Assembly: GCA_963747335.1 (NCBI GenBank)
Contig: CAVVEV010000005.1
Location: 62,001-126,000 of the forward strand
DNA: 64,000 nt
Direction of reading: 5' to 3'
Source: Prado023 sp963747335
Lineage (GTDB): Bacteria > Actinomycetota > Actinomycetes > S36-B12 > CAIYMF01
The position numbers were made by a program, and so were the translations under genes. The notes below the pieces were generated by a model. The model was not told where the DNA came from. It searched no databases and saw only the letters and a list, made by a program, of their open reading frames with translations. Positions 54,699 to 64,000 of this stretch are shown in pieces. The number at the start of each line of letters is the position of its first letter. Position 1 is the stretch's first letter.

Positions 54699-55228
54699 GT
54701 GCCGAGCGGACCATCAAGGGCCCGCGTCACATCCGCGTTCCCGATCGCCATCCGGCGGGCGAGCTCGGACATCCGCCGGCCCGAGATGGGCATCATGCAG
54801 ATCGCCTGGGCGAGGTCGAACTGCCGCGACAGGCGCTGGGCCAGGTCCTGCTCGGCGAGGGCAACGATCGCGTAGCCGCCCGCGGGGACGTGCACGCCGA
54901 CCAGGTCGCGCAGCTCGCGGTCCTCCGTGGTCCGGTCCCGGTAGCCGACGACGGCCCCGACCACCACGCCGATCAGGGCGGTCGCCCACATGAGCCTCGT
55001 GCCCAGTCCCGCGGCGAAGCCGACCACAAGCCCCACCAGCGCCGCGCGCAGGACCGTGGACCCGCTGGTCCTCTCCAGTGTGGTCCGACCTCTCTCATCG
55101 CGGTGCAGCAGGCCAGTCCCCGCGACCTCCTCGCGACCCGCTGACGTCATCACCCGCAGCCCATCGAGGGCAGGCGGCCCTGACCTGTACACGGCAGCGA
55201 AGAGCACGTACCGCCTCCTGCTCACCAC
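54695..55228 (-). CDS. DUF1269-like glycine-rich membrane protein
   Basis: 177 residues. It starts as an alpha-beta sandwich-like region (RRRYVLFAAVYRSGPPALDG), followed by a double glycine-rich hydrophobic hairpin (LRAALVGLVVGFAAGLGT and TALIGVVVGAVVGYR). The C-terminal half is soluble. This resembles DUF1269/general stress membrane proteins, but I am not sure of the family. It is coupled to the small membrane protein gene downstream and lies 99 bases downstream of scrR. Confidence 0.6.
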   Translation of the reverse strand: MVSRRRYVLFAAVYRSGPPALDGLRVMTSAGREEVAGTGLLHRDERGRTTLERTSGSTVLRAALVGLVVGFAAGLGTRLMWATALIGVVVGAVVGYRDRTTEDRELRDLVGVHVPAGGYAIVALAEQDLAQRLSRQFDLAQAICMMPISGRRMSELARRMAIGNADVTRALDGPLGT

Positions 55229-55261
55229 CAGCTCCGGAGTTCCTTCATCCGGTCACGGTAG

Positions 55262-55286
55262 CGCTGGCACGCGAGACCTGCCAGCG
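55262..55286 (-). terminator. candidate hairpin after scrR
   Basis: CGCTGGCA (55,262-55,269) pairs with TGCCAGCG (55,279-55,286) around a 9-base loop. It lies downstream of the scrR stop on the minus strand. It has no T tract, so termination is only suggested. Confidence 0.35.
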
Positions 55287-55327
55287 ATCGCCCCAGGACG
55301 CCGCAGGGGGGCGGCGGCGTGACCCGA

Positions 55328-56376
55328 CTACCGCCTGCGCCGCTCTGCGGGCGGACTCGTGCTGGACCGCTGGACGATCCGGGTGGGGAGGAGCCGATCC
55401 GCCGGATCGCCTCCCGACATCCGTTCGAGCAGGATCTGGGCGGCGATCCGGCCCTGCTCATGGACCGGCTGGGCGATCGTCGTGAGGTCCACCATCGCCG
55501 CCAGCTCGTGGTCGTCGAAGCCGACGATGCTCACGTCGCCGGGACACTCCAACCCCGCGTGGCGGACCGTGCGCATCGCACCGAGGGCCATCTCATCGGA
55601 CTGCGCGAAGACCGCGGTGGGTGGGGTGGGCAGGGACAGCAGACTGGCCATGGCGGACTCACCACCGGAGAAGGTGAAGGCCCCATCCACCTCGTAGCCC
55701 GCGGCGATCGGCAGGCCCGCATCGGCCATCGCGCCCCGGTAGCCCGCCGAACCGGTCGTGGGGCACCGTGAAGTGGATGGGTTCGGTCGGTCCGCCGCCG
55801 ATCATGGCGATCCGCTCGTGGCCGAGGTTCACCAGGTGGTTCACCGCGGTGCGGGCTGCGGCCACGTCGTCTATGGCCACACAGGAGATGCCGGGCCCCG
55901 GCACCCCCACCGATCCCAGGGGCACCCCCAGCGCGCTCAGCTGCTCGACCTCGGGGGCATCCATCGGCAGGGTCAGGATGAGGACCCCATCAACGCGGCG
56001 CCGCAGGGGCATGCGCGCGAAGAAATCGGCCCGCGATGCCTCGTCGGGCAGGGCATAGAGCAGCACGTCGTACCCAGCCTCACGAAGCACCTCCTCGACG
56101 CCCGAGAGCACCTGGCCGAAGAACCACCGGCCCAGGTAGGGCGCGACCACGCCGACCGAGCGGGTCTGGCCGCTGGCAAGGCGTGACGCGCTCGGGGAGA
56201 TGACGTAGTCGAGCTCCTGTGCAGCCGCCAGCACCTTGGCGCTGGTGGCCGGGGACACGTTCGGAAGTCCGCGCAGGGCCCTGGACACCGTGGCGGTGGA
56301 GACCCCCGCCACGGCGGGCCACGGCCTCGATATCGATCGAGCCCGATCGGCGGCGGTTCACCGGCACGTCAGCCAC
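55328..56376 (-). CDS. scrR: LacI-family repressor of the sucrose operon (two frame breaks)
   Basis: About 348 residues after correction. The N-terminal DNA-binding helix-turn-helix reads SIDIEAVAR-VAGVSTATVSRALRGLPNVS. Its hinge is followed by the sugar-binding periplasmic-protein-like domain (RSVGVVAPYLGRWFFGQVL, IVGFDDHELAAMV). Breaks are an extra C near 56,315 and an extra C at 55,742. The GTG at 56,376 is 14 bases from an operator copy (56,390-56,399), so the repressor probably controls itself as well as the divergent PTS operon. Specificity for sucrose is inferred from the neighbours. Confidence 0.83.
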
Positions 56377-56389
56377 GGTGCACCACCAC

Positions 56390-56399
56390 TGCAAGCGCT
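56390..56399. promoter_or_regulatory. LacI-type operator copy 1 (TGCAAGCGCT)
   Basis: Matches the LacI-family core with the central CG step. It lies just upstream of the scrR start and is one of three copies in 84 bases. Confidence 0.6.
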
Positions 56400-56429
56400 C
56401 GACAGTCGATCATGATGCACACGCTATCA

Positions 56430-56439
56430 TGGAAGCGCT
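56430..56439. promoter_or_regulatory. LacI-type operator copy 2 (TGGAAGCGCT)
   Basis: Exactly 40 bases from copy 1, close to four helical turns, so two repressor dimers could sit on one face of the DNA. Confidence 0.6.
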
Positions 56440-56463
56440 CTCAGACTCACCTGCGGGGAGGCC

Positions 56464-56473
56464 AACGCTTGCA
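56464..56473. promoter_or_regulatory. LacI-type operator copy 3 (AACGCTTGCA, inverted)
   Basis: The reverse complement TGCAAGCGTT matches copies 1 and 2. It ends three bases before the Crp-type site. Confidence 0.5.
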
Positions 56474-56475
56474 TA

Positions 56476-56491
56476 TGTGATCTCCATCACT
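56476..56491. promoter_or_regulatory. Crp-type site TGTGA-N6-TCACT
   Basis: Nine of ten consensus bases match. It lies 141 bases before scrA and directly next to operator copy 3, fitting carbon catabolite control of the sucrose genes. Confidence 0.6.
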
Positions 56492-56517
56492 GTTCTGAAG
56501 ATTCTGGATGTAAACCC

Positions 56518-56549
56518 TTGCATTCGTCGTCGACCCGTAGCATTCTTAT
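56518..56549 (+). promoter_or_regulatory. possible scrA promoter
   Basis: TTGCAT at 56,518-56,523 is followed after 17-20 bases by CATTCT/TCTTAT (56,541-56,549). This is the lowest-GC stretch of the gap and lies downstream of the Crp-type site. The match is weak. Confidence 0.3.
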
Positions 56550-56631
56550 GTCGAGCCGCACACACGGAATCCGGAATCCGCCGGACTCCTGCTCACATGC
56601 GTGCGGCTCCACACCCAGGAGAGGTGCAGCG

Positions 56632-58142
56632 ATGGACTACAAGGGGATCGCGGAACAGATCCTGAAAGACGTGGGCGGGCCCGAGAACATCGCGAGCTAC
56701 GCCCACTGCGCAACCCGCCTCCGGCTCGTACTGGTCGACGAGACCAAGGCGGACAAGAAGGCCGTCGAGAAGATCGAGGCCGTCGCCGGGTCGTTCACGG
56801 CCGGCGGCCAGTACCAGATCATCCTCGGCCCGGGGACGGTCAACAAGGTGCACGACGAGCTGGCAGCGCTGACCCACATCCAGGAAGCCAGCATGGAACA
56901 GGTCAAGAAGGCCGCCGCCGCGCACATGAACCCGGCCCAGCGCTGCGGTCAAGACGCTCTCGGACATCTTCGTTCCGCTGATCCCGGCGCTGGTCGCCTC
57001 CGGCCTGATGATGGGCCTGTTCAACCTGCTGGCCCAGCCCGGGCTCTGGCCCTGGCTCGGCGACGACGAGAACCTGATCGGCCAGTGGCCGGCGATCGCC
57101 GACCTTGCCGCGATGATCAACCTCTTCGCCAACGCTGCCTTCGTGTTCCTGCCGGTCCTGATCGGCTTCAGCGCCGCGAAGGTGTTCGGGGCCAACCAGT
57201 ACCTCGGTGCTGTGATCGGCATGATCATGGTCCACCCGGACCTGCTCAACGCATGGGCCCAGGGCCAGGCCGCCCTTGAGGGCGAGATCCCGACCTGGTC
57301 GCTCTTCGGTTGGGAGATCGAGCGGATCGGCTACCAGGGCACGGTGCTGCCGGTCCTGTTCGCGGTGTGGTTCCTGGCCGTCGTCGAGAAGTGGCTGCGC
57401 AAGCGGATGCCGACGGTGCTGGACATGCTGTTCACGCCGCTGTTCGCCGTGATCGCCACCGGCTTCGCGACGATCCTGGTCATCGGCCCGGTCATGCGCT
57501 GGGTGGGCGAGCTGATCTCGGAGTTCTTCATCAACCTGCTCGAATTCGGCGGACCGGTCGCCGGGTTCATCATGGGCGCGACCTACTCGCTGCTGGTGAT
57601 CACCGGCGTGCACCACTCGTTCCACGCCGTGGAGTTGGGCCTGATCGCCGATCCGGGTCATGGCCAACCCGCTGCTGCCGATCTGGTCGATGTCCAACGT
57701 GGCCCAGGGTGGCGCCGCGCTGGCGGCCTACTTCCTGATCCGCCACCGTGCGACGAAGGTCAAGGACATCACGATCCCGTCGGCGGTGTCGGCCTTCCTC
57801 GGGATCACCGAACCGGCCATCTTCGGCGTGAACCTGAGGTTGCTGACACCCTTCCTGGGCGCGTTGCTCGGCGGTGGGTGCGCGGGCGCCTTCGTGGTGG
57901 CCACGGACGTCACGATGACCAGCATCGGTGCCACCGGCCTGCCCGGCACCGCCCTGGTCACGCCGGAGAAGATCCCGATGTACTTCGTCGGGATGGCCAT
58001 CTCGATCAGCGTCGCGATGCTGGCGACGTTCGCGATCACCAAGGCCCGCGGCTTCGCCAAGGAGGCCGAGGAGGAGATGACCGAGGAGGAGATCGAGGCC
58101 GTGGCCCTGCCGAAGGCCAAGGAGCTCGACGCCCTGGCCTGA
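56632..58142 (+). CDS. scrA: PTS EIIBC component, sucrose type (two frame breaks)
   Basis: About 502 residues after correction. The EIIB domain (1-85) has the phosphorylated Cys in SYAHCATRLRLVLVDE. The EIIC domain has about ten membrane helices, with the substrate-region motifs TGVHHSFHAVELGL and FLGITEPAIFGVNL of the glucose-superfamily sucrose/trehalose group. There is no EIIA domain, so a separate Glc-type EIIA is needed. It imports sucrose as sucrose-6-phosphate. Breaks are an extra T at 56,944 and an extra G near 57,656. AGGAGAGG lies 8 bases before the ATG. Trehalose specificity is the main alternative; the GH32 neighbour favours sucrose. Confidence 0.87.
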
Positions 58143-58150
58143 CGGCCACC

Positions 58151-58172
58151 GGCCCGGTCCCACGTCCGGGCC
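58151..58172 (+). terminator. hairpin 1 after scrA
   Basis: GGCCCGG (58,151-58,157) pairs with CCGGGCC (58,166-58,172) around an 8-base loop, starting 9 bases after the scrA stop. Confidence 0.5.
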
Positions 58173-58180
58173 ACCAGACC

Positions 58181-58217
58181 GGTGCACCCCCGGCCCTTGC
58201 CGAGTCGGGGGTGCACC
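58181..58217 (+). terminator. hairpin 2 after scrA, perfect 12-bp stem
   Basis: GGTGCACCCCCG (58,181-58,192) pairs perfectly with CGGGGGTGCACC (58,206-58,217) around 13 bases. With hairpin 1 it makes a double structure between scrA and scrK, likely a partial terminator or RNA stabiliser that lowers scrKB relative to scrA. Confidence 0.6.
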
Positions 58218-58327
58218 ACCTCGCACTCACGGTCGGCACGGTTGATCTGCATCGGCGTGCCCCCGTGGACAGGCCTCCGCCCTCGCGCCCCGGTTGGATG
58301 GATGCAGGACCCCAGGAAGGACCACAC

Positions 58328-59238
58328 ATGAAGCCACTGATCGGAGCCGTCGAGGCGGGTGGGACCAAGATGGTCTGTGCCGTGGGAACGGGACCCGACG
58401 ACATCCGCGACGAGGTGCGCTTCCCCACGCAGCTCCCCGGACGAGTGCCTGCCGCAGGTCATCGACTACTTCACAGCCTGGCAGGCCGAGCACGGCGAGC
58501 AGATCGCCGCCATCGGGTACGGCACCTTCGGGCCCTGCGACCCGCACCCGGACTCCCCCACCTTCGGGTGGGTGACCAAGACCCCCAAGCCGGGCTGGAC
58601 CAACACCGACGTCGTCGGTCCCGCTGAAGGCCGCCTTCGGCATCCCGATCGGGTTCGACACCGACGTCAACGGCGCCGCCCTCGGGGAGCACCTGTGGGG
58701 TGCCGCCCAGGACGTCGACACGTTCGTGTACCTGACGATCGGCACCGGCATCGGTGGCGGGATCGTCGTCAACGGCCGCATCCTGCACGGCCTGATCCAC
58801 CCCGAGGCCGGTCACGTGGCGATGCGCCGGGACCCGGTGACCGACCCCTACCCGGGGCGCTGCCCGTTCCACGGCGACTGCCTCGAGGGCCTGGCCGCAG
58901 GCCCCGCGATCGGGGAGCGGTGGTCGATGCCCGCCTCGGAGCTCGGACCCGAGCACCCGGCGTGGGACCTCGAGGCGCAGTACCTGGCCGAGGCCTGCCG
59001 CAACCTGGTGTGCACGCTGTCCCCGCAGCGCATCGTCCTCGGTGGCGGGGTCATGGAGCAGCTGCACCTGTTCCCCCGGATCCGGACCCGGACCGTCGAG
59101 ATGCTCAACGGCTACGTGCAGGCACCCGAGATCCTCGAGCGGATCGATGAGTTCATCGTCCCACCGGGCCTGGGCAACAGGGCCGGGGTCTCCGGGTGCA
59201 TCGCACTGGGCCAGCTGGCACTGGCCGCCGCGACATGA
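58328..59238 (+). CDS. scrK: ROK-family fructokinase (two frame breaks)
   Basis: About 302 residues after correction. It phosphorylates the fructose released from sucrose-6-phosphate. The ATP-binding GAVEAGGTKMV opens the protein, GTGIGGGIVVNG follows the sugar site, and the ROK zinc motif is present as CPFHGDCLEGLAAGPA after HPEAGHVAM. These match the fructokinase branch of ROK. Breaks are an extra G at 58,439 and an extra C near 58,621. AGGAAGG precedes the ATG. Its stop overlaps the start of the GH32 gene (ATGA), so the two are coupled. Confidence 0.87.
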
Positions 59239-60816
59239 GCACCGAACTCCCTCCACCCCCGGGGCCCCCGTGGCCAGGCGGCGGGGCCGAAGCGGCCGGC
59301 GCCCCCGCCACGATCGATGCGTTCGTCCTCGACGGGGAGCTGCGCGCGCTGGCACATCGAGCCGTCGAGGAGCGACCGGGCTCCATCGACACGGACCCCT
59401 GGCGACAGGCCTTCCACATCCAACCGCCTGTCGGCCTGCTCAACGACCCCAACGGACTGGTCGCGCACCGGGGCACCTACCACCTGTGCTACCAGTGGCA
59501 CCCGTTCGCCGCCCGGCACGCGCTGAAGTTCTGGGCGCACCTGACCAGCACGGACCTGGTGCACTGGACCGAGCAACCGGTCGCGCTCGCACCGAGCCAT
59601 GACTACGAGAGCCACGGCTGCTACTCGGGCAGCGGCATCGTGCACGAGGGCGCGGTGCGCTTCCTCTACACCGGTAACGTGCGCACTCCCGGCGGCGGGC
59701 GTACCCCCTTCCAGCTCCTGGCCACGGTCGACCCCGCCGGCCGGGTCATCAAGCACCACTCGAACCCGCTCGTGGGGGCGATTCCGGGGTGCACTGCGCA
59801 CGTGCGCGACCCGAAGGTGTGGTCCCGGGACGGACGGTACTGGATGGTGCTCGGCGCCCAGACCGAGGACCTGTTCGGCACCGCGCTCCTGCTGCGCTCC
59901 GACGACCTCGTCGACTGGCAGTACCTCGGGCAGGTCGCCGGCGGCGCGGGCGACCCGTACGGCTACATGTGGGAGTGCCCCGATCTTGTTCACGTCGATG
60001 GCCGCGACGTGCTGGTGGTCTCCCCGCAGCTCGACCACGGGGAGGCGCGTGTGGCCGGGCGCTGGGAGGACGTCTCGGTGTACGCCGTCGGGGCATTGGA
60101 CGTCGGCACGCCGGCGTTCACCCGCGAGGGGGGCTACCGGAGGGTGGATGCCGGTCCGGACTTCTACGCCCCGCAGACTCTCACGGACGCCTCCGGCAGG
60201 ACGATCATGGTCGGCTGGATGGGCATGCCCGACCACGACGGCCAGCCGACTCTGGCCGAGAAGCACCCCACCGTGGCGAACGGCTGGGTGCACTGCCTGA
60301 CGGTGCCGCGGGTGCTGAGCCTCGCCGGCGACGCGCTGGTGCAGTGGCCGGTCGCCGAGGCTCGAGGCTCTGCGCGGGGATCCGATCGTGGCGACGGAGG
60401 TGACAAGTGAGGCCGACACCACCACCGGCATCTCCGGCGCCTCCGGCACCGCCCTGGACATCGAGATGTCGGCGACCTGCGAACCCGGCGGCACCATCGG
60501 TGTGCGCCTGCGCGAGGGCGATGCCGGGCGTCCCGTGGTCCTCACGCTCGACCCACACGCCGGCACCGCCACCCTGGACAGGACTCGATTGGGCACCGGC
60601 GAGGGCGGGGTGCACACCGGCGCGTTCCGCCCGGGCGCCCGCGTGGATGCGCGGATCCTGCTCGACCACTCCTCGATCGAGGTCTTCGTCGAGCGCGGCA
60701 GGCTGGCGATGAGCGCCCGCATCTACCCGACACCGGGCGACGACCTGGTGTGCTTCGACGTCAACAACGCCCCGGCGACCCTCGACGTCACCGTCTACCC
60801 GATGAGCCCCGCCTGA
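59235..60816 (+). CDS. scrB: GH32 sucrose-6-phosphate hydrolase (one frame break)
   Basis: About 526 residues after correction. It splits sucrose-6-phosphate into glucose-6-phosphate and fructose in the cytoplasm. The GH32 triad is clear: nucleophile Asp in GLLNDPNGL, RDP in VRDPKVWS, and acid/base Glu in MWECPDLVHV. The C-terminal beta-sandwich holds LLDHSSIEVFVERGR, a family mark. The first 65 residues are a low-complexity Pro/Gly/Ala lead. One extra G at 60,360 changes GAGCTC to GAGGCTC and breaks the frame at LEALRGDP. The 3' end overlaps the convergent transglutaminase gene by 22 bases. Confidence 0.9.
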
Positions 60817-62586
60817 GCCACGGGGGCGATCTCGGCCTGGATGTCGAAGCGGATGTGGTTGCGGCTCAGGCGCCGTGCGCCGATCCGGCGTCGGCGGTGT
60901 CCGGCGTCGTAGGTGACCTTCTCGAAGGAGATGTCCTTGCCGACCTCGACATGGCGCCAGGGCAGGCCGAGGAAGAACCGGTCGGGGTACGGCCCGACAT
61001 CGACGACATCGCCGTCGGGGTTGCTCTCGACCGGGACCCAGCCATACCCGGGCAGGTAGAGGTCGACCCAGACGTGGTTGAAGTCCGGGTACAGCGGCGC
61101 CCCGCTCCACGGGTGGTAGGGGCTCTTGTATCGCCCCGCCACACGGCAGGCCAAGCCAGCCCGGCGGTAGAGGGCCATGATCGTGCCCACATGCTCGCCG
61201 CACGAGCCGGTCCCGCGGGCCAGCACCCCGATCGGGGAGTCCGCGTTGCCCATCTCGTACTCCAGCCGGTCGTAGACGTAGCTACGAAGGCGCCGCGCCT
61301 GCTCCAGCAGGTTCGCCTCGTCTCCGAGGGCGATCGCCGTCGCCTCGGCGATCTCCGGGGAGTCCAGATCGAGGTCCTCGTCGTCGACGAGGTAGCGCGA
61401 TGCCATCTCGGGGCTCAGCGCCGGGGCGCCAACAAGGTCGGAGGCGGTCAGCAGGTGCTTGATGCCGAACACCTCCAGGGTCGCCCGCCATCCCAGGATC
61501 AGGCGCGTGCCGGCGTCGACACGTGGGATCGTGAACACCGCAACGGGCTGGCCGTCCTCCTCGAGGAGCTCGAAGGGCAGGCCGATCGGCTCCACGGCCA
61601 CCATCCGCTGGCGCGGGCTGTCGATGGGCAGGCTCATCCGCCACTGCACATCGGTGAGGGGCCCAACGTCGGCATCGGGCTCGAGATCGACGTAGTAGTG
61701 CATCTGCACGCGGTGACCGGTGGACCACGCCTTCCGCGCCTCCGGGTCGTGGTGCACCCGGAGCTGGTGGATCAGGGCCCGGTCGCGGTAGCGGACCACC
61801 CAGGACGGGTCGACCCAGGGGTCGTCCTTGAGGTACGGCTCGTTCTCGTAGTAGGCCACGTGCAGGGTGTCGCTGGACTCGCCGGGCCGGCGCCGGGCGG
61901 CGATGGCTGTGGGCCGCTCGATCGGCGTGACCACCATGAACCGGGTGGCCAGGGTGATCGGGTCCACGCAGTAGACGGTCTGCTCGAGGTCGTCGGACAG
62001 CCAGAGCGCGTCCGCCGTGGCGGCGATCCCCTTCGCCCCGATGCCGTGGAGCTCCACGCTGGCCAGCACGGTCTCGAGGTCCGCCATCTCCCGGCTCTCC
62101 AGGGTCCGGCCCCGAACGAGGTGCACCCGGCTTCCCCGGACCGCGACGGCAGTGGCCCCCTGGATCGGCAGGACGAGCTCCGGGGTGGTCACGCGGGCGG
62201 ACGCTGCGTCCCCCGTCGGATCCGACCACCGGGTACGATGCAGGCCCTCGGCCGTGGTGAACCACACCATCCCCTCGGCAAGGGCGAGTCCCCCGGCCCC
62301 CACGAAGGCCTCGGCCATCGGGTCGTTGACCACTTGGGTGCCGTCCGTCCTGGGATCCACGAGGGCCAGCCGACCCGTGGGCGCGTCGAGCACGAGGCAC
62401 GTCCTCGCCGGCCCAGGCCATCCCCCGGATCTCGCGCCCAGCCAGGGGCCGGATGTAGTGCGCTGGGACCTCCCTGGCCATGGGTGCCGCCGTGCCGACT
62501 GGCCGCAGTGGCCTGCCCGGGGTCGGGTCAGCGGGGCTGGCGTCGGGAGCGAGGACAGTCTCCGGGATCACCGGGGAGGTGGGCAC
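60795..62586 (-). CDS. transglutaminase-like protein with beta-propeller-like N terminus (one frame break)
   Basis: About 596 residues after correction. Residues 60-260 repeat short strand pairs (GRLALVDPRTDGTQVV, GLALAEGMVWFTT, KGIAATADALWLS), like a WD or SMP-30 type propeller. The C-terminal 200 residues are a transglutaminase core with Cys in GTGSCGEHVG, His in FNHVWVDLYL and Asp in VESNPDGDV. The reaction (crosslink, protease or deamidase) is unknown. GTG 62,586 is chosen because AAGGAG (62,593-62,598 on the opposite strand as CTCCTT) lies 6 bases upstream. The break is one extra base at about 62,400. Confidence 0.72.
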
Positions 62587-62678
62587 GTGCAGCTCCTTGC
62601 GTGAGTCGCGCGTCGTCACAGGCTGGCCGCGCAGCAGACGCAGGGATCATGGAAGCACGCCCGTCCCGTTCGCCCCAA

Positions 62679-64000
62679 TCAGACAGGCCCGCCGGAGGTG
62701 CCGGTGGGCGTGCCCCCGACCTGCGTGTCGGCCTGGGCCTCGGAGCGCGCCTCGTCCTCGGCCTGCGTCTCGGCCGGGGTCGCGGCGTTCGAGAAGTAGG
62801 TCGGCACGATCCGCTCCTCGTGCTCCTCGGCGGCGCTGTCGTAGCCGCCGGCCACGTCGGCCACGCCCTCCTTGAGCCCGTAGTGCAGCCGTGCCTGGCG
62901 CACTCCCTGGCTGATCGAGTGCCACATGTGGTCCTCACCGATCTTGGCGACGAAGCCGGCGTGGCGCAGCAGGATGCGCACCGGGTACATCACCCGCACC
63001 ATGTACAGGTCGACGTATCTCTCCCGCAGGGCGGCGAGCAGGGAGTCGAGCATGTCGACCGTGGTCGTGTCGAGCTGGTTGGTCCCCTCGATGTCCAGGA
63101 CGAGGGCCACGATCTCCTTGTCAGTCCACTCCTTGGTGCCGTCCACCCGGGCCAGGATCGCGTCCTTGATGGCCGCGGCATTGACCCAGAACAGCGGGAC
63201 ATCGACGCGCAGGACGAGGATCCCGTCGACCGGGTTCCGCTCCGGATGGTTGCGCAGGCTGCCCCACGCCGCCTTCTCGCCCGGGATGCGCGCCATCACC
63301 TCGACGTCAACCCGGCTGGAGCGGTAGACCAGGCCGAACACCGACAGCAGGATCGCCAGGAGCAGTCCCTGCAGCGGCCCGAAGGCCAGGACGCCGAAGG
63401 CCGCCATCACCGCCGCGATGATGTCGTTGCGCCGCAGGTAGGCGTAGCGACGCATGGCCTGGAAGTCCATGAGGCCCCAGACCGCGTGGATGACGATCGC
63501 CGACAGCACGGCCTTGGGCAGGTCGGAGAGCAGGGGTGCGAAGAAGACGATCGTGGCGACCGCCAGGACGGCCGTCGTCAGGGACGTCACCTGGGAGCGC
63601 CCACCGGACCGGTCGGCCGCCGCCGTCTTCGAGAGGCTGCCCGCCACGCCGAAGCCGCCGAACAGGCCAGAGCTGAGGTTGCCGGCGCCGAACGCCAGCA
63701 GGTCCTGGTTGGCATCGATGCGGTCCCCACCCTGGGTCGCGAAGAGCCGTGCCGCGCTCAGGCCCTCGGCCAGGCCGACGAAGGCGATCGCCGCCCCCGC
63801 CACGAAGATCGCCGACATCTGGTCCATCGGCACCGTGGGCAGCGACGGGGTGGGCAACCCCTGAGGGACCTCGCCGACCACCGCGACGCCCTTCGAGGCG
63901 AGATCCAGAGCGCTCGAGACGACCAGCCCGCTGACCAGGGTCACCAGCGCCCAGGGCACCCGCGGCGCCAGGCGCGACCCGACGAACATGAGGGCCAGTG
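62679..64000 (-). CDS. SulP-family anion transporter with STAS domain (5' end outside window)
   Basis: About 440 residues are visible; the frame stays open to the right edge (LALMFVGSRL), so the N-terminal helices are missing. Remaining membrane parts include AIFVAGAAIAFVGLAEGLSAA, the SulP motif around ANQDLLAFGAGNLSSGLFGG, and AAVMAAFGVLAFGPLQGLLL. A STAS domain (about NPVDGILVLRVDVPLFWVN to EDHMWHSISQG) follows, then an acidic Ala/Glu-rich tail. SulP proteins carry sulfate, bicarbonate or dicarboxylates; the substrate is not clear. Confidence 0.87.
   Translation of the reverse strand, partial: LALMFVGSRLAPRVPWALVTLVSGLVVSSALDLASKGVAVVGEVPQGLPTPSLPTVPMDQMSAIFVAGAAIAFVGLAEGLSAARLFATQGGDRIDANQDLLAFGAGNLSSGLFGGFGVAGSLSKTAAADRSGGRSQVTSLTTAVLAVATIVFFAPLLSDLPKAVLSAIVIHAVWGLMDFQAMRRYAYLRRNDIIAAVMAAFGVLAFGPLQGLLLAILLSVFGLVYRSSRVDVEVMARIPGEKAAWGSLRNHPERNPVDGILVLRVDVPLFWVNAAAIKDAILARVDGTKEWTDKEIVALVLDIEGTNQLDTTTVDMLDSLLAALRERYVDLYMVRVMYPVRILLRHAGFVAKIGEDHMWHSISQGVRQARLHYGLKEGVADVAGGYDSAAEEHEERIVPTYFSNAATPAETQAEDEARSEAQADTQVGGTPTGTSGGPV

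Overview
The window is about 64 kb of very GC-rich, gene-dense DNA from a chromosome that is almost certainly actinobacterial. Supporting signs are GC-rich third codon positions, many GTG starts, several apparently leaderless transcripts, and families such as LytR-CpsA-Psr, Abhydrolase_9, DUF2505, EttA and a group II truncated globin. A member of the Propionibacteriales or a nearby order is plausible, but the sequence alone does not settle it. I see no rRNA, tRNA, CRISPR array, phage or insertion sequence.

Left part (1-34,300): mostly housekeeping and metabolic genes on both strands. In order these are a DUF1015 protein with a PfkB kinase, an LCP cell-wall ligase, a HerA-like ATPase with a coiled-coil tail, ornithine aminotransferase, a PBP4-type D,D-carboxypeptidase, a CYTH protein, RpiB, CutC, aminopeptidase N, MalQ, an MscS channel, an SDR-DUF2867 protein, a truncated globin and a GH13 alpha-glucosidase. 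They are followed by an AspT/YidE-type transporter, a cysteine hydrolase, a one-chain GlcD-GlcF type dehydrogenase, a BBE-type oxidase, EttA, an SSB paralogue, a protein that looks like two fused RNase III domains, a MaoC dehydratase, DUF2505 and an Abhydrolase_9 membrane protein.

Centre (34,300-52,900): the most unusual region. It holds an iterative fatty-acid or polyketide megasynthase (KS-AT-KS-ACP x5-KR-DH, about 3,050 residues). Upstream are a PfaD-like FMN enoyl reductase and an acyl-CoA dehydrogenase. Directly downstream is a eukaryote-type multidomain acyl-CoA carboxylase that lacks a recognisable ATP-grasp domain, and then a convergent Sfp-type phosphopantetheinyl transferase. Together they could supply extender units, activate carriers, elongate and fully reduce an acyl chain. 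All five carrier domains have Thr where Ser normally carries the phosphopantetheine arm. The locus is preceded by two adjacent TACG-N4-CGTA palindromes and a perfect Crp-type site.

Right part (52,900-64,000): a cytoplasmic alpha-amylase, two small membrane proteins, and a complete sucrose PTS locus (divergent LacI repressor, EIIBC, ROK fructokinase, GH32 hydrolase) with three operator copies and another Crp-type site. A beta-propeller/transglutaminase protein and a partial SulP transporter close the window.

A caution covers the whole window: 16 genes are interrupted by about 26 frameshifts, nearly all single-base insertions, while the protein on both sides stays well conserved. These look like sequence errors rather than decay, so I annotate each such gene as one CDS across its breaks.
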